In this document: in pieces, positions 1 through 9,431 of the stretch
How the letters are laid out: every line of letters begins with the position of its first letter
Numbering within the stretch: the stretch's first letter is position 1
NCBI GenBank assembly: GCA_002701395.1
Contig: NZVC01000022.1
Coordinates: 171,575-235,574, forward strand
DNA: 64,000 bases
Reading direction: 5' to 3'
Source of the DNA: Maritimibacter sp.
GTDB taxonomy: Bacteria > Pseudomonadota > Alphaproteobacteria > Rhodobacterales > Rhodobacteraceae
Notes under the pieces: model-generated
Databases searched by the model: none
What the model saw: only the letters and a program-made list of their open reading frames with translations
What the model was told of the DNA's origin: nothing
Made by a program: the position numbers and the translations under genes

Positions 1-761
1 ATCGTGCCGCGATGGACCAGCCGGATGTACCACGCGAAGGGCAGCGCCCCCATCAGCATGAACAGCGTCGCCGACCATTGCAGGAACCCGCTGTCGAAAT
101 GGCCGAACGACGCGTCATAGCCGGAATACCCCCCGGTCGACAGCGTGGTCATCGCATGCGTGACCGCGTCGAACACGCCCATCCCGCCCAGCAGGTAGGC
201 CCCGGCGCAGACCGCCATCAGCACCAGATAGGTCGTCAGCGTCGCCGTCGCGAACAGGGTCGCGTTGCGCAGTTCGCGGTCACCCTTTTCCGAGCTTTCG
301 GTGCGGAACAGTTCCATCCCGCCGACCCGCAGGATTGGCAGGATCGCGATGGCCGTGACGATGAAGCCGATGCCGCCCACCGCTTGCAGCATCGCGCGCC
401 ACAGGATGATGCCGCGCGGGGTGGTGTCGAGACCGGACATGACGGTCGATCCGGTGGTGGTGATGCCGGACATCGACTCGAAGAACGCGTCGACGCCGGT
501 CATCTGCCAGAAGTACAGCGGCAGCGCCCCGGCCACGGCTGCCGTGATCCAGACGGTCGAGGTGACGACGAAGGCATGGACCCGGCGCAGGCCAGAGATC
601 CGGTTCCACGCCGCAAGACACAGCCCCGCGCCGACGAACCCCGCCAGCGTGGCGCCTTCGACGAAGACGGGCCCGGTGGCGTTGAACAGCACCCCGTCCA
701 CCAGCATGAGGGCGGCGAAGAACAACAGCACCAGCCCGTTGACGAAAACGACGAAACCCAT
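1..761 (-). CDS. TrkH-type potassium uptake protein, N-terminal 253 residues (cut by window edge)
   Basis: The minus-strand reading frame runs off the left edge of the window, so only the N-terminal part is present. TrkH/KtrB proteins are inner-membrane K+ translocating subunits that work with a cytoplasmic TrkA/KtrA regulator. Visible features are an N-terminal hydrophobic helix, a first pore segment near residues 100-110 containing SGITTTGSTVM, and a second near residue 205 containing THAMTTLSTGGYSGY; these are the selectivity-filter loops of the family. The start is placed at the ATG at 761, which begins MGFVVFVNGLVLLFF and aligns with the usual short N-terminus; no better upstream ATG is in frame. 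The potassium specificity is family knowledge; the partner gene is not in the window. Confidence 0.85.
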   Translation of the reverse strand, partial: MGFVVFVNGLVLLFFAALMLVDGVLFNATGPVFVEGATLAGFVGAGLCLAAWNRISGLRRVHAFVVTSTVWITAAVAGALPLYFWQMTGVDAFFESMSGITTTGSTVMSGLDTTPRGIILWRAMLQAVGGIGFIVTAIAILPILRVGGMELFRTESSEKGDRELRNATLFATATLTTYLVLMAVCAGAYLLGGMGVFDAVTHAMTTLSTGGYSGYDASFGHFDSGFLQWSATLFMLMGALPFAWYIRLVHRGT

Positions 762-854
762 CCGGTCAGACGTCCAGGATACATCCCAATACGGCGCGAC
801 TCGGCGCCATGTGCGCCTCGGTATCCCGCAAACGCCGCGCCGGTGAAAGGGGGA

Positions 855-1571
855 TCAGCGCGCGCCTGCCCCGTGCACGCGGCGCAGTTCCGGCAGGGCC
901 AGCGCCAGAAGCACCCCCGCGACCAGCACGAACACCCACGGTCCGATCCGTTCATAGCCCAGCACCCCGGCCACGCCGCCACCGAAGAACGCGGCCAAGG
1001 TGGCGGCGTGCAGCTTCAGCCGGGCCCGCATCGCCGTGGCCCGCGCGCCCTGCGCGTTGCCGCGTCTCAGCACGGCGGCCAGTTCGATCCCCAGATCCGT
1101 GGCGATGCCCGAAACATGGCTGGTGCGCACCCGCCCGTCCGAGATTCGGGTCGTCGCGGCGTTCTGCAATCCCATCAGAAAGCTTAGACCCACCATCATC
1201 ACCCGGCCCCCGACCGCGATCGGGAACGCAAGGTCCAGCGCGGCAAGGATCAGCAGCAGCACCGCCTCTGCCACGATGCTCAGGGCATAGACCCCGTGGA
1301 TGCGCCGCGCCCGGCCCGCGTCGATCAACAGCGCCGACACCGCCGCGCCCGCGACGAACGCGGCCAGCAGCGACAGGAACCACAAGGTCGACAGCCAGCG
1401 CCCCAGCGCCAGCATGTCGGACGCGGTGGACACGTTGCCCGTCATGTTGGCCGAGAAATAGCCAAGCGCCCGGAAGCCCGCCGCGTTCACCGCACCGGCC
1501 ACCAAAGACAGCCAGACGGCCAGCCGCAGGTCGATGGCCACGTTGCGATTCTTTCCGACGTGGATCAGCAT
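855..1571 (-). CDS. YoaK/DUF1275-family membrane protein
   Basis: A 238-residue protein with about six hydrophobic segments. It carries the DUF1275 (YoaK) hallmarks: an early NAAGFRALGYFSANMTGNVS segment (residues about 30-50) and a central FLMGLQNAATTRISDGRVRT segment. The molecular function of this family is unknown; it is a predicted inner-membrane transporter-like protein. It lies about 90 nt upstream of the trkH start on the same strand, so the two may be cotranscribed. Family assignment is fairly secure; no function should be read into it. Confidence 0.8.
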   Translation of the reverse strand: MLIHVGKNRNVAIDLRLAVWLSLVAGAVNAAGFRALGYFSANMTGNVSTASDMLALGRWLSTLWFLSLLAAFVAGAAVSALLIDAGRARRIHGVYALSIVAEAVLLLILAALDLAFPIAVGGRVMMVGLSFLMGLQNAATTRISDGRVRTSHVSGIATDLGIELAAVLRRGNAQGARATAMRARLKLHAATLAAFFGGGVAGVLGYERIGPWVFVLVAGVLLALALPELRRVHGAGAR

Positions 1572-1756
1572 TCCGCCCGCGCCCCCGGCACGATGTCGTG
1601 GAAACGGATGGCCCGGCGGGACCCGATGCCGCAGTGTCCAACGCGGCTTTCCGCAGGGCGCACAGTTTTCAGGCAGGCCCGCGCCGTCAAAGCGTATTCA
1701 TTCGGACGATCCGGTTTTCCGAACATTATCAGAAGTCTCTGTGGATAAGTTGTCAG

Positions 1757-1786
1757 TTGTCACACGCGGGAAACAAAGCCTAGTCT
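1757..1786 (+). promoter_or_regulatory. Possible sigma70-type promoter of the peptide ABC operon
   Basis: TTGTCA at 1757-1762 and TAGTCT at 1781-1786 are separated by 18 bp, and the ATG of the binding protein follows 37 bp downstream. The surrounding 1572-1823 intergenic stretch is visibly more AT-rich than the flanking genes. A second TTGTCA at 1750-1755 is an alternative -35. This is motif reading only. Confidence 0.35.
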
Positions 1787-1823
1787 TCATTCGCATACCA
1801 AAAAACGATCAACGGGGAATACA

Positions 1824-3863
1824 ATGAAACAGGGACTTTTAAGCGCGGGCGCATTGCTGCTGCTGACGACGTCGGCATGGGCGTCCTGCCCGGCGGTGAC
1901 GCAAGCCGACATGATGGGCGTGGCCGCGGGTGCATTTCCGCAGCAATACGATCTGGCCGAGTTCGAGGAAGCCGCCGGATGCGAGATGGAATTTTCCGCA
2001 AACCCGGACATGGAGACGCTGAACGGCGAGATCCAGGGCAACCCCGAGCTGCCGCCGCTGGCCGAACGCCTGCCGGCCGAGCCGCTGGTCTTGGTGCCCT
2101 ATGACGCCGTCGGCAGCTACGGCGGCACGCTGCATGCCCTGTCCAACGCGACCGAGGCCGGCACGTCGGACTTTCTGTCGACGCGCCACGTCAACCTGGT
2201 GCGGTATTCCGACGACCTGAACACCATCGTCCCCAACGTCGCCAAGTCGTGGTCGTGGAACGATGACTTCACCGAGCTGACATTCACCCTGCGCGAAGGC
2301 CACAAGTGGTCCGACGGCGCGCCCTTCACCTCGGCGGACGTGAAGTTCTGGTACGACAACATCTCGCTGGATTCGAAGGTGATCGAGCAGCCCAAGGACT
2401 ATGTCCTTGTCGCGGGCGAGCCGATGACGGTCGAGACGCCGGACGATGTCACCGTCGTGTTCAAGCTGCCCTCACCCAAGCCGGGCCTGCTGGCGCACTT
2501 CGCCACCAGCTTCGCGCAGGGCTTCCTGCCGATGCACTTCCTTGGTCAGTACCACCCCGACATCAACCCGGACGCCGACACGCTGGCGCAGGAATGCGGG
2601 TTCGAGACCGGGCTGGAAGTGATCACCGCCTACTTCGGCAACTCGGACTGGACGGACACGCCCACGCCGATGCTGAACAACCCCGACAAGCTGACCTGCC
2701 TCGACAAGGCGACCTACCCCACGCTGGAAAGCCACATCTACACCAGCGACACCACCGAGGGCCGGACGCTGGTCGCCAACCCGTACTTCTTCATGGTCGA
2801 CACCACCGGCCAGCAGCTTCCGTACATCAGCCGTCAGGACGAGCTGTACGCGAACGACAACGAGGTGCGGATCCTGAAGCTGGTCAACGGCGAAGCCGAC
2901 TACAAGTCGCAGTCGCTGACGCTGGGCTCTGCCCCGCTGCTGCTGGATAGCGCCGAAGCCGGCGACTACACGATCCAGCTGAAACCGACCATCGCGATGC
3001 CCGCCTTCTCGTTCAACGTCACCAGCGACGACGAGGCCAAGCGCGACCTGTTCGGCAACCTCAAGTTCCGCGAGGCGATGTCCGTCGCCATCAACCGCGA
3101 CGAACTGAATGAGGTCGCGTTCTTCGGACAGGGCGAAGCGAAGCAGTACATCGGTTTCTCGCCGACCCCCGAATGGGTCGATCCGGAACTGACGTCCTAC
3201 ATGGCGCAGTACGATCCCGAGATGGCGATGTCGCTGCTGGACGAGATCGGCATGGTCGACACCGACGGTGACGGTGTCCGCGAGCTGCCCGATGGGTCTG
3301 CCTTCGTGCTGAACATGCAGTTCGCCACGCAGGGCATCGGCGGCGAAGTCGTCGAACTGGTCGCCCAGAACTGGGCCGATGTCGGCGTGCAGACGACCGT
3401 CAAGGAAGTCACCCCGGACGAATACCGGTCCGCCCAGTCGTCCAACGCGCTGGACGTCGGTATGTGGGAAAAAGGCCAGCCGGTCGCCATCGTGCTGGGC
3501 AACAACGAACTGTGGGTGCCGCCGTTCGAGAACTACTTCGGTCACCGCGTCGGTATGCTGTGGGCCGAGTGGGTCGACACCGACGGCGCCTCGGGCGTTG
3601 AACCGCCGGAGTACGTGAAGTCGCTGATGGCCGACATCGCCGCCTTCCAAGGCGCCGAACCGGGATCGGACGAACAGGCCGAGATCGGGGCCCGCATGGC
3701 GGACACGATGACCAAGAACCTGCTGTTCATCGGCACGGTGCAGGCGCCGAACGTGATCTATCACCGCAACGCGCTGAAAAACGTCACCGAGTTCAAGACC
3801 CAGTCCTACGAATACTACCGGACCTTCCCGTACCTGCCCGCCCAGTGGTGGCTGGACGAGTGA
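1824..3863 (+). CDS. ABC transporter periplasmic binding protein, peptide/opine class (SBP_bac_5)
   Basis: A 679-residue family-5 extracellular binding protein, the receptor of the dipeptide/oligopeptide-type importer encoded by the next four genes. Residues 1-20 form a type I signal peptide (KQG, hydrophobic core, SAWA cleavage site). A Cys follows at residue 22, but no lipobox precedes it, so periplasmic location is expected rather than lipoprotein. The family signature is seen in LTFTLREGHKWSDGAPFTSA (about residues 150-170). It is longer than the usual 500-550 residues, with an N-terminal extension before VGSYGGTLHAL. RBS GGGGA precedes the ATG. The ligand cannot be deduced from sequence; relatives bind peptides, opines or other small organics. 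Confidence 0.9.
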   Translation: MKQGLLSAGALLLLTTSAWASCPAVTQADMMGVAAGAFPQQYDLAEFEEAAGCEMEFSANPDMETLNGEIQGNPELPPLAERLPAEPLVLVPYDAVGSYGGTLHALSNATEAGTSDFLSTRHVNLVRYSDDLNTIVPNVAKSWSWNDDFTELTFTLREGHKWSDGAPFTSADVKFWYDNISLDSKVIEQPKDYVLVAGEPMTVETPDDVTVVFKLPSPKPGLLAHFATSFAQGFLPMHFLGQYHPDINPDADTLAQECGFETGLEVITAYFGNSDWTDTPTPMLNNPDKLTCLDKATYPTLESHIYTSDTTEGRTLVANPYFFMVDTTGQQLPYISRQDELYANDNEVRILKLVNGEADYKSQSLTLGSAPLLLDSAEAGDYTIQLKPTIAMPAFSFNVTSDDEAKRDLFGNLKFREAMSVAINRDELNEVAFFGQGEAKQYIGFSPTPEWVDPELTSYMAQYDPEMAMSLLDEIGMVDTDGDGVRELPDGSAFVLNMQFATQGIGGEVVELVAQNWADVGVQTTVKEVTPDEYRSAQSSNALDVGMWEKGQPVAIVLGNNELWVPPFENYFGHRVGMLWAEWVDTDGASGVEPPEYVKSLMADIAAFQGAEPGSDEQAEIGARMADTMTKNLLFIGTVQAPNVIYHRNALKNVTEFKTQSYEYYRTFPYLPAQWWLDE

Positions 3864-3904
3864 TCGGGTGTGATGCAATCCGCATCACCTGAGTGAAAAA
3901 GGGG

Positions 3905-3930
3905 CGCCGGGCAGCGAGAGTTGTCCGGCG
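3905..3930 (+). terminator. Hairpin between binding-protein gene and permease genes
   Basis: CGCCGGGCA (3905-3913) pairs with TGTCCGGCG (3922-3930) around an 8-nt loop and is followed by TCTTCTT. It sits in the only sizeable gap of the operon, right after the binding-protein stop. Such hairpins commonly stabilise the upstream message or attenuate read-through, giving excess binding protein over membrane subunits. Confidence 0.45.
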
Positions 3931-3989
3931 TCTTCTTGACCGGCCGAACGATTCCCGGGTTGGATCGTCGGAAAACACGACGGGGACGG

Positions 3990-5006
3990 ATGTTACAATT
4001 CCTGCAATTCGCGACTGTGCGCGCGGCGATGGCGCTGTTCACCCTGCTGATGGTGTCGCTGATCGTCTTCACGCTGATGGAGCTGGTGCCGGGCAACTGC
4101 GCCGAGCGCTATCTTGCCTTCAAGAACACCCAAGGCTCCGGCATCTCGGTCGCCGATATCGAGGCGGAAGAACGCCGCCTTGGTCTGGACCGGCCATTCC
4201 TTGTGCGCTGGGGTTCGTGGGTCGGCAACGTGTTCCTCAAGGGGGAATTCGGCGACAGCTGTATTCTGCGCCTGAACATCAATGACCTTCTGGGCGACAA
4301 GTTCCTGATCTCGCTTGGGATCTGCCTGACGGCCCTGTTCCTGGCCTATCTCATAGCGATACCCGTCGGCATCATATCGGCGTCGTCCAACAGCGCGATG
4401 CTGAACGGCTCGCTGCGGTTCGTGTCCTACCTTGGCCTTGCCATGCCAAACTTCCTTCTGGCGCTGATCATCATGCTGGTGTCGACCGTCGTCTTCGGCG
4501 ACTCGATGACCGGCTTGTTCTCGAACGAATATCGCAACGCCGACTGGTCATGGGCGCGGATCGGCGACTTCCTGTCCCGCGCGTGGCTGCCGGTGTTCAT
4601 CCTTGGCTGGTCGGCCACCGCCTTCGCGCTTCAGACCGTGCGGGCGCTGATGCTGGACGAGCAGGCCAAGCTCTACGTCACCGCCGCACGCGCCCGTGGC
4701 CTATTCGGCCGCCGCCTGCTGTGGCGCTATCCCGCCCGGCACGCGCTGGGGCCGATCGTGAACTCGCTGGGCTTCGACCTGAACCGCATCTTCAACGAGC
4801 TTCCCATCGTCGCGCTGATCCTGACCCTGACCGAGGCGGGCGCGCTGCTTCTGGAGGCCCTTGCGCGGTCCAACGACCAGCAGCTTGCGGGCGCGATCAT
4901 CTTCCTGCTGACCGCCAGCATCGTCGCGGTGAACTTCATCACCGACATCGCGCTGGCGCTGATCGACCCGCGTATCCGCAAATCGGTGATGGGAGGCGCG
5001 GCATGA
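3990..5006 (+). CDS. Peptide-type ABC transporter permease 1 (DppB/OppB-like)
   Basis: A 338-residue inner-membrane permease (BPD_transp_1). The N-terminal helix is about residues 8-30 (LFTLLMVSLIVFTLMEL), followed by a periplasmic domain and five further helices. The cytoplasmic EAA-type loop that docks the ATPases is seen at YVTAARARGLFGRRLLWRYP. The ATG at 3990 is preferred over an upstream in-frame codon at 3921 because it follows GGGGACGG and gives the canonical short N-terminus. Its stop overlaps the next start by 4 nt (ATGA), so the two permeases are translationally coupled. Confidence 0.88.
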   Translation: MLQFLQFATVRAAMALFTLLMVSLIVFTLMELVPGNCAERYLAFKNTQGSGISVADIEAEERRLGLDRPFLVRWGSWVGNVFLKGEFGDSCILRLNINDLLGDKFLISLGICLTALFLAYLIAIPVGIISASSNSAMLNGSLRFVSYLGLAMPNFLLALIIMLVSTVVFGDSMTGLFSNEYRNADWSWARIGDFLSRAWLPVFILGWSATAFALQTVRALMLDEQAKLYVTAARARGLFGRRLLWRYPARHALGPIVNSLGFDLNRIFNELPIVALILTLTEAGALLLEALARSNDQQLAGAIIFLLTASIVAVNFITDIALALIDPRIRKSVMGGAA

Positions 5007-6196
5007 GCCAGACCGATCCGACACAGCCGAACCTTGCCGAAACCACCGGCCCCGCCGTCAGCGTGGTCGAAACCGAGGACGCCGTCGCCCGCCGCGCCCG
5101 CGAGGCCTATTTCACCGCCACCCAGCGCCAGCTGATCTGGGCCCGGTTCAAGAAGAACCGCACCGCGATGATCGCGGCGACCATCCTTGTGCTGCTGATC
5201 CTGATGGGTCTGTTTGCCCCCTTCCTGTCGCCCTACGATCCGTCGATCGCCGGGCGGGACCGGGACTATCTGAACGGCGCGCCGCAAGTGCCGCAGTTCT
5301 GCGACCACAACGGATGCTCGGCGCGGCCCTTCGTCTATGGATTCAAGACCGAACGCTCGCCCTTAAACCTGCGGCTGGTGACCACGGTCGATACCGAAGA
5401 CCGCCGCTATGTGCAGTTCTTCGTGACCGGCGACGACTACAAGCTGTTCGGCTTCATCCCGGGCAACCTGCACCTGTTCGGCGTCGATGAAGGCTTTGTC
5501 CACCTGTTCGGCACCGACGATACCGGCAAGGACATCTTCAGCCGCACATTGCACGCGATCTACACGTCGCTGGCGGTGGGAACACTGGGTGTGCTGATCT
5601 CGTTCGTGCTGGCGCTGATCATCGGCGGCGTGGCCGGGTATTTCGGCGGCGTGACGGACGGCATCATCCAGATGGTGACCGACGCGATCCGAACGATTCC
5701 GATCATCCCGCTGTTCATGGCCATCGCCGCCTTCATCCCCGATACTTGGTCGTCCGAGATGCGGTTCTTCTTCATCTCGATCATCATCGGGTTCATCAAC
5801 TGGCCCACCCTCGCCCGCCGGGTCCGCACCCACCTGCTGGTGGAACGAAACCAGGAATACGTGCTGGCCTCGCAGCTGTGCGGCGCGCCCGCCGGGCATA
5901 TCATTCGGCGGCATCTGCTGCCGTCCTTCACCTCTTACATCATCGTCGACCTCGTGATTTCCTTTCCCTACATCGTGCTGTCCGAAACCGCCCTGTCCTT
6001 CATCGGCCTTGGCCTGAAGGACCCCGTCAACTCGCTGGGCGTCATGCTGCAGAACACCACCTCGGCGGATGTTCTGCTGAACTACCAATGGTACTTCATC
6101 CCGGTGTTCTTCTTCATCGCGCTGGTGCTGGCCTTCGTCTTCGTCGGAGACGGCCTGCGCGACGCGGCGGATCCCTACGGGGGGCAGAAGAAATGA
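5003..6196 (+). CDS. Peptide-type ABC transporter permease 2 (DppC/OppC-like)
   Basis: A 397-residue permease. An OppC_N-type segment comes first (QLIWARFKKNRTAMIAATI and helix, residues about 45-75). A long periplasmic insert of roughly 120 residues follows, with CDHNGCS, then the five-helix BPD_transp_1 domain. The EAA loop appears as VLASQLCGAPAGHIIRRHLL. The insert is longer than in E. coli DppC (about 300 residues), matching the large binding protein. The start ATG is inside the previous stop (ATGA) and the stop overlaps the next ATG in the same way. Confidence 0.88.
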   Translation: MSQTDPTQPNLAETTGPAVSVVETEDAVARRAREAYFTATQRQLIWARFKKNRTAMIAATILVLLILMGLFAPFLSPYDPSIAGRDRDYLNGAPQVPQFCDHNGCSARPFVYGFKTERSPLNLRLVTTVDTEDRRYVQFFVTGDDYKLFGFIPGNLHLFGVDEGFVHLFGTDDTGKDIFSRTLHAIYTSLAVGTLGVLISFVLALIIGGVAGYFGGVTDGIIQMVTDAIRTIPIIPLFMAIAAFIPDTWSSEMRFFFISIIIGFINWPTLARRVRTHLLVERNQEYVLASQLCGAPAGHIIRRHLLPSFTSYIIVDLVISFPYIVLSETALSFIGLGLKDPVNSLGVMLQNTTSADVLLNYQWYFIPVFFFIALVLAFVFVGDGLRDAADPYGGQKK

Positions 6197-7212
6197 GCAC
6201 CCCCCTGATCGACGTCGACAACCTGACGATCCGCTTCAACACCGACGAAGGCCTGATCACGGCGGTCGAGAACGTGTCGTTCCAGATCGCCCCCGGCGAG
6301 GTGCTGGGGCTGGTGGGCGAAAGCGGGTCCGGCAAGTCCGTGACCGCCAAGTCGCTGATGCTGCTGAACGCCGGCAACACGCGTTATGACCCTGCCAGCC
6401 GGATCACCCTGAACGTGCCCGGCGCGGACCCGCTGGATGTCCTGTCGCTGAAACGCGAACGCGACATGAAGCCGGTGCGCGGCGGCGCGATTTCCATGAT
6501 CTTCCAGGAACCGATGGCCAGTTTCGCCCCGGCGATCACCATCGGCGACCAGATGGTGGAACAGCTGTTGCTGCACACCGACATGAACAAGAAGCGCGCC
6601 AAGCAGGTCTCGATCGAGATGCTGGACCGCGTCGGCATCAAGGAACCGGCGAAACGCTTCGACCAGTACGCGTTCGAGTTCTCGGGCGGGATGCGGCAGC
6701 GCGCGATGATCGCGATGGCGCTGTCGACCAAGCCGAAGCTGCTGATCGCGGACGAACCGACCACGGCGCTGGACGTGACGATCCAGGCCCAGATCATCGA
6801 ACTGATGAAGGACCTTGTGGCCGAATTTGGCATGGGCATCCTGTTCATCACGCACGACCTTGGGGTGATCGCCCAGACGGCGGACCGGGTGGCGGTGATG
6901 TACCTTGGCCGGATCATGGAAACCGGCGCCGTCCGTGACGTGATCCGCCGCCCCGCGCATCCCTATACGCAAGGCCTGATCAACGCCCTGCCCAAGCTCG
7001 ACGACCTCGACGCGCCGCTGACGCCGATCCCCGGCGACATTCCCAGCCCGCTGGAACGGCCCACGGGATGCGTGTTCCACACCCGCAACCCGAACCACGT
7101 TCCCGGCTCGCGCTATGAGCGCGAGGTCCCCCCGATGACCGAGGTCGCCCCCGGCCACTTTGCCGCGCTGTTCCCCGAGGACGTGCCGGCCCTGAAGGAG
7201 GCCACATCATGA
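6193..7212 (+). CDS. Peptide-type ABC transporter ATP-binding protein (DppD/OppD-like)
   Basis: A 339-residue ATPase that energises the importer on the cytoplasmic side. Walker A is GESGSGKS (residues 42-49), the ABC signature is FSGGMRQRAMIAMAL, Walker B is LLIADEPTTALD, and the H-loop is FITHDLGV. The C-terminal extension carries the oligopeptide-transporter motif (about residues 265-310: LPKLDDLDAPLTPIPGDIPS followed by GCVFHTRNP). This is the OppD-type tail, although its cysteine pattern is reduced. Start and stop are both in ATGA overlaps, so the ATPases are coupled to the permeases. Confidence 0.9.
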   Translation: MSTPLIDVDNLTIRFNTDEGLITAVENVSFQIAPGEVLGLVGESGSGKSVTAKSLMLLNAGNTRYDPASRITLNVPGADPLDVLSLKRERDMKPVRGGAISMIFQEPMASFAPAITIGDQMVEQLLLHTDMNKKRAKQVSIEMLDRVGIKEPAKRFDQYAFEFSGGMRQRAMIAMALSTKPKLLIADEPTTALDVTIQAQIIELMKDLVAEFGMGILFITHDLGVIAQTADRVAVMYLGRIMETGAVRDVIRRPAHPYTQGLINALPKLDDLDAPLTPIPGDIPSPLERPTGCVFHTRNPNHVPGSRYEREVPPMTEVAPGHFAALFPEDVPALKEATS

Positions 7213-8063
7213 GCAGCCGCCCCCTGATCAAGATCAAGGACCTGTCGATCCACTTCCCTTTGGGCCGTCGCATGTTCGGCGAACCGCCCGTGCTGAAGGC
7301 GGTGGACGGCGTTAGCCTCAACATTCCCAAGGGCAGCTTCGTCGGGCTGGTCGGCGAAAGCGGATCGGGCAAGACGACGCTGGGCCGCGCCATCCTGCGA
7401 GCCGCCCCGATCACCGAAGGGTCGATCGTCTATGACGACGGCGAGCGTACCTTTGACGTCAAGGACATCAAGCCGCGCGATCTGAAGGAATACCGCCGCC
7501 GCGCGCAGCTGATCTTTCAGGACCCCTATGCCGCGCTGTCGCCCCGGATGACCGTACGCGACATCATCGCGGAACCGCTGGAAGTCATGGGCCTGACCAA
7601 AAGCCGCGCCGAAACCGACGAGCGCGTCCGCGAGATCGCCGCCAAGTGCCGCCTGAACCTCGAACACCTGCGCCGCTATCCGCACGCCTTCTCAGGCGGA
7701 CAGCGTCAGCGTATCTCGATCGCGCGGGCGCTGGTGACGGGGCCGAAGTTCGTCGTCGCGGACGAGGCTGTGGCGGCGCTGGACGTGTCCATTCAGGCTG
7801 ACATCCTGAACCTTCTCAAATCGTTGCAGCGCGATCTTGATCTGACGTTCCTGTTCATCAGCCACGACCTGAGCGTGGTCGCCCATGTCTGCGATTTCGT
7901 CGCTGTCATGTACCACGGCAAGATGATGGAACAGGCGCCGACCCGAGAGCTGTTCGCGAATCCAAAGCACGAATACACCCGGTGCCTTCTGTCCGCGATC
8001 CCGTCGCTGGACCCGGACGACCGCCGCCCGGTGCGGATCTACAACCCGGAAGAGACCGCCTAG
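7209..8063 (+). CDS. Peptide-type ABC transporter ATP-binding protein (DppF/OppF-like)
   Basis: The 284-residue second ATPase, pairing with the preceding one as a heterodimer. Walker A is GESGSGKTT (about residues 49-57), signature FSGGQRQRISIARAL, Walker B FVVADEAVAALD, H-loop FISHDLSV. The Walker B block reads DEAV where most relatives have DEPV/DEPT; the catalytic Glu is kept, so activity is expected. It is shorter than typical OppF because the C-terminal tail ends soon after LLSAIPSLDPDD. Last gene of the operon. Its 3' end overlaps the convergent kinase gene by 4 nt. Confidence 0.9.
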   Translation: MSSRPLIKIKDLSIHFPLGRRMFGEPPVLKAVDGVSLNIPKGSFVGLVGESGSGKTTLGRAILRAAPITEGSIVYDDGERTFDVKDIKPRDLKEYRRRAQLIFQDPYAALSPRMTVRDIIAEPLEVMGLTKSRAETDERVREIAAKCRLNLEHLRRYPHAFSGGQRQRISIARALVTGPKFVVADEAVAALDVSIQADILNLLKSLQRDLDLTFLFISHDLSVVAHVCDFVAVMYHGKMMEQAPTRELFANPKHEYTRCLLSAIPSLDPDDRRPVRIYNPEETA

Positions 8064-9385
8064 CGCGCCATCACAAGGTCGATCTTCAGGCCGCCCAGAC
8101 GCTCGCTTTCGCCCATGAACAGCGACCCGCCGTGGCGCCGCGCGATGTCCTGCGCGATGGCCAGCCCAAGCCCGACGCCGGTACCCCGGTCCTGATTGCG
8201 CGACTTGTCGAGGCGCGAGAACGGCTTCAGCGCCTCTTCCCGCAGATCCTCGGGGATGCCCGGTCCGTCATCCTCGACCGAGATCCGGATCGCCCGCTCG
8301 GTCACCGATATGCGCATTTCGCAGGAATGGCCGTATCGCAAGGCATTGCCCACAAGGTTCTCTAGCGCCCGAACGATGGCGTGCGGCCGCAGCTTGGTGG
8401 TGACGTCGTCCACCGCGTCGCTGATCGTCACCTCGGTCAGCGTGACCTTCTCGCCCGCCCGGTCGGCCACGTCGCGCACCAGCGCCACGGGATCGCTGTC
8501 CAGCGGCTCGCCCAGCGATTCCTCGCGCGCGAAGGCAAGGAACTCGTCGAGCAGCCGTTCCATATCGTCCACGTCGCGTAGCATCGCCGCGGCCTCGGCT
8601 TCGTCATCCAGCATCGTCAGACCCAGCTTCAGCCGCGTCAAAGGCGTGCGCATGTCGTGGCTGACGCCGGACAGCATCATCGTGCGCTGCTCGATCTGGC
8701 GTTCGATCCGGGACCGCATGTCGATAAACGCGCTTCCCGCCGCCCGCACCTCGTTCGCGCCCGAGGGACGATAGGGCACCATCCGTCCCCGCCCGAACTC
8801 GGCTGCGGCGGCGGCCAGCCGGGCGATGGGCCGCAGCTGGTTGCGCAGGAAGACATAGGCGATCACCGACATCAGCGCGCCGGTCACCAGCATCAGCACC
8901 AGCAACTGGTGCGGGTTCGACGCCGACACGCGGCGCCGGTCGAACTCGGCCCGCATGGTACCGTGAACCGTGTCCAGCCACGCCACCGCCCGACGGCTGG
9001 AGCTTTGCATATCCACCGCCGCAACGCCGTCCATCTCTGCCCGCAGGGTGCGGATCATCGCCAGCCCGGAAAAGTCATAGAACCGCCGTGCGTCGCCCTC
9101 GGGCGCGGTGGCCGGAAGCGTGATCTCCAGCGCCAAGGGCGCGCCCAATGCGGTGCCCTGCGCCTGTGCCGCCGCAAGATCCGGCGCGTCGTCGATGACG
9201 TCGCGCACCAGCCGCAGGTCCAGCGCCACGTTGCGGGTCATCTGTTCGGTCACGCCCTCGAAATGGCGTTGGATGAAGACGACCGAGACCACCAGCTGCA
9301 GCGTGATGATCGGCACCAGAAGGATCAGCGCCGCCCGCCCGTACAGCGAACGCGGCATGTAGGATTTGCCCCGGAACAAGCTCAT
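8060..9385 (-). CDS. EnvZ-like sensor histidine kinase
   Basis: A 441-residue membrane histidine kinase. The order is TM1 (about residues 17-37), a periplasmic domain of about 120 residues, TM2 (about 163-183), HAMP, then the HisKA H-box SHDMRTPLTRLKL with the phospho-acceptor His near residue 243. A HATPase_c domain follows with N-box ALENLVGNALRYG, G1 DDGPGIP and G2 GVGLGLAI. The domain layout and H-box resemble the EnvZ/OmpR class. No response regulator is adjacent, so the partner is unknown. It is divergent (46 bp) from the next gene and converges with the ABC operon. The signal sensed cannot be inferred. Confidence 0.85.
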   Translation of the reverse strand: MSLFRGKSYMPRSLYGRAALILLVPIITLQLVVSVVFIQRHFEGVTEQMTRNVALDLRLVRDVIDDAPDLAAAQAQGTALGAPLALEITLPATAPEGDARRFYDFSGLAMIRTLRAEMDGVAAVDMQSSSRRAVAWLDTVHGTMRAEFDRRRVSASNPHQLLVLMLVTGALMSVIAYVFLRNQLRPIARLAAAAAEFGRGRMVPYRPSGANEVRAAGSAFIDMRSRIERQIEQRTMMLSGVSHDMRTPLTRLKLGLTMLDDEAEAAAMLRDVDDMERLLDEFLAFAREESLGEPLDSDPVALVRDVADRAGEKVTLTEVTISDAVDDVTTKLRPHAIVRALENLVGNALRYGHSCEMRISVTERAIRISVEDDGPGIPEDLREEALKPFSRLDKSRNQDRGTGVGLGLAIAQDIARRHGGSLFMGESERLGGLKIDLVMAR

Positions 9386-9431
9386 GCGTTAGCAATAGCC
9401 CCGCAGCCCCCTCAGGAGAAAGCGACTTTCC

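Noticed and set aside
12-1748. Several long plus-strand frames across 0-1.7 kb rich in Arg, Gln, Pro and His
   Set aside because: They are opposite to trkH and the YoaK-family gene, whose minus-strand proteins have clear membrane motifs; composition of the plus frames is typical of high-GC shadows.
2472-3878. 468-residue minus-strand frame opposite the peptide-binding protein
   Set aside because: Codon composition and low-complexity content mark it as the antisense shadow of the real gene.
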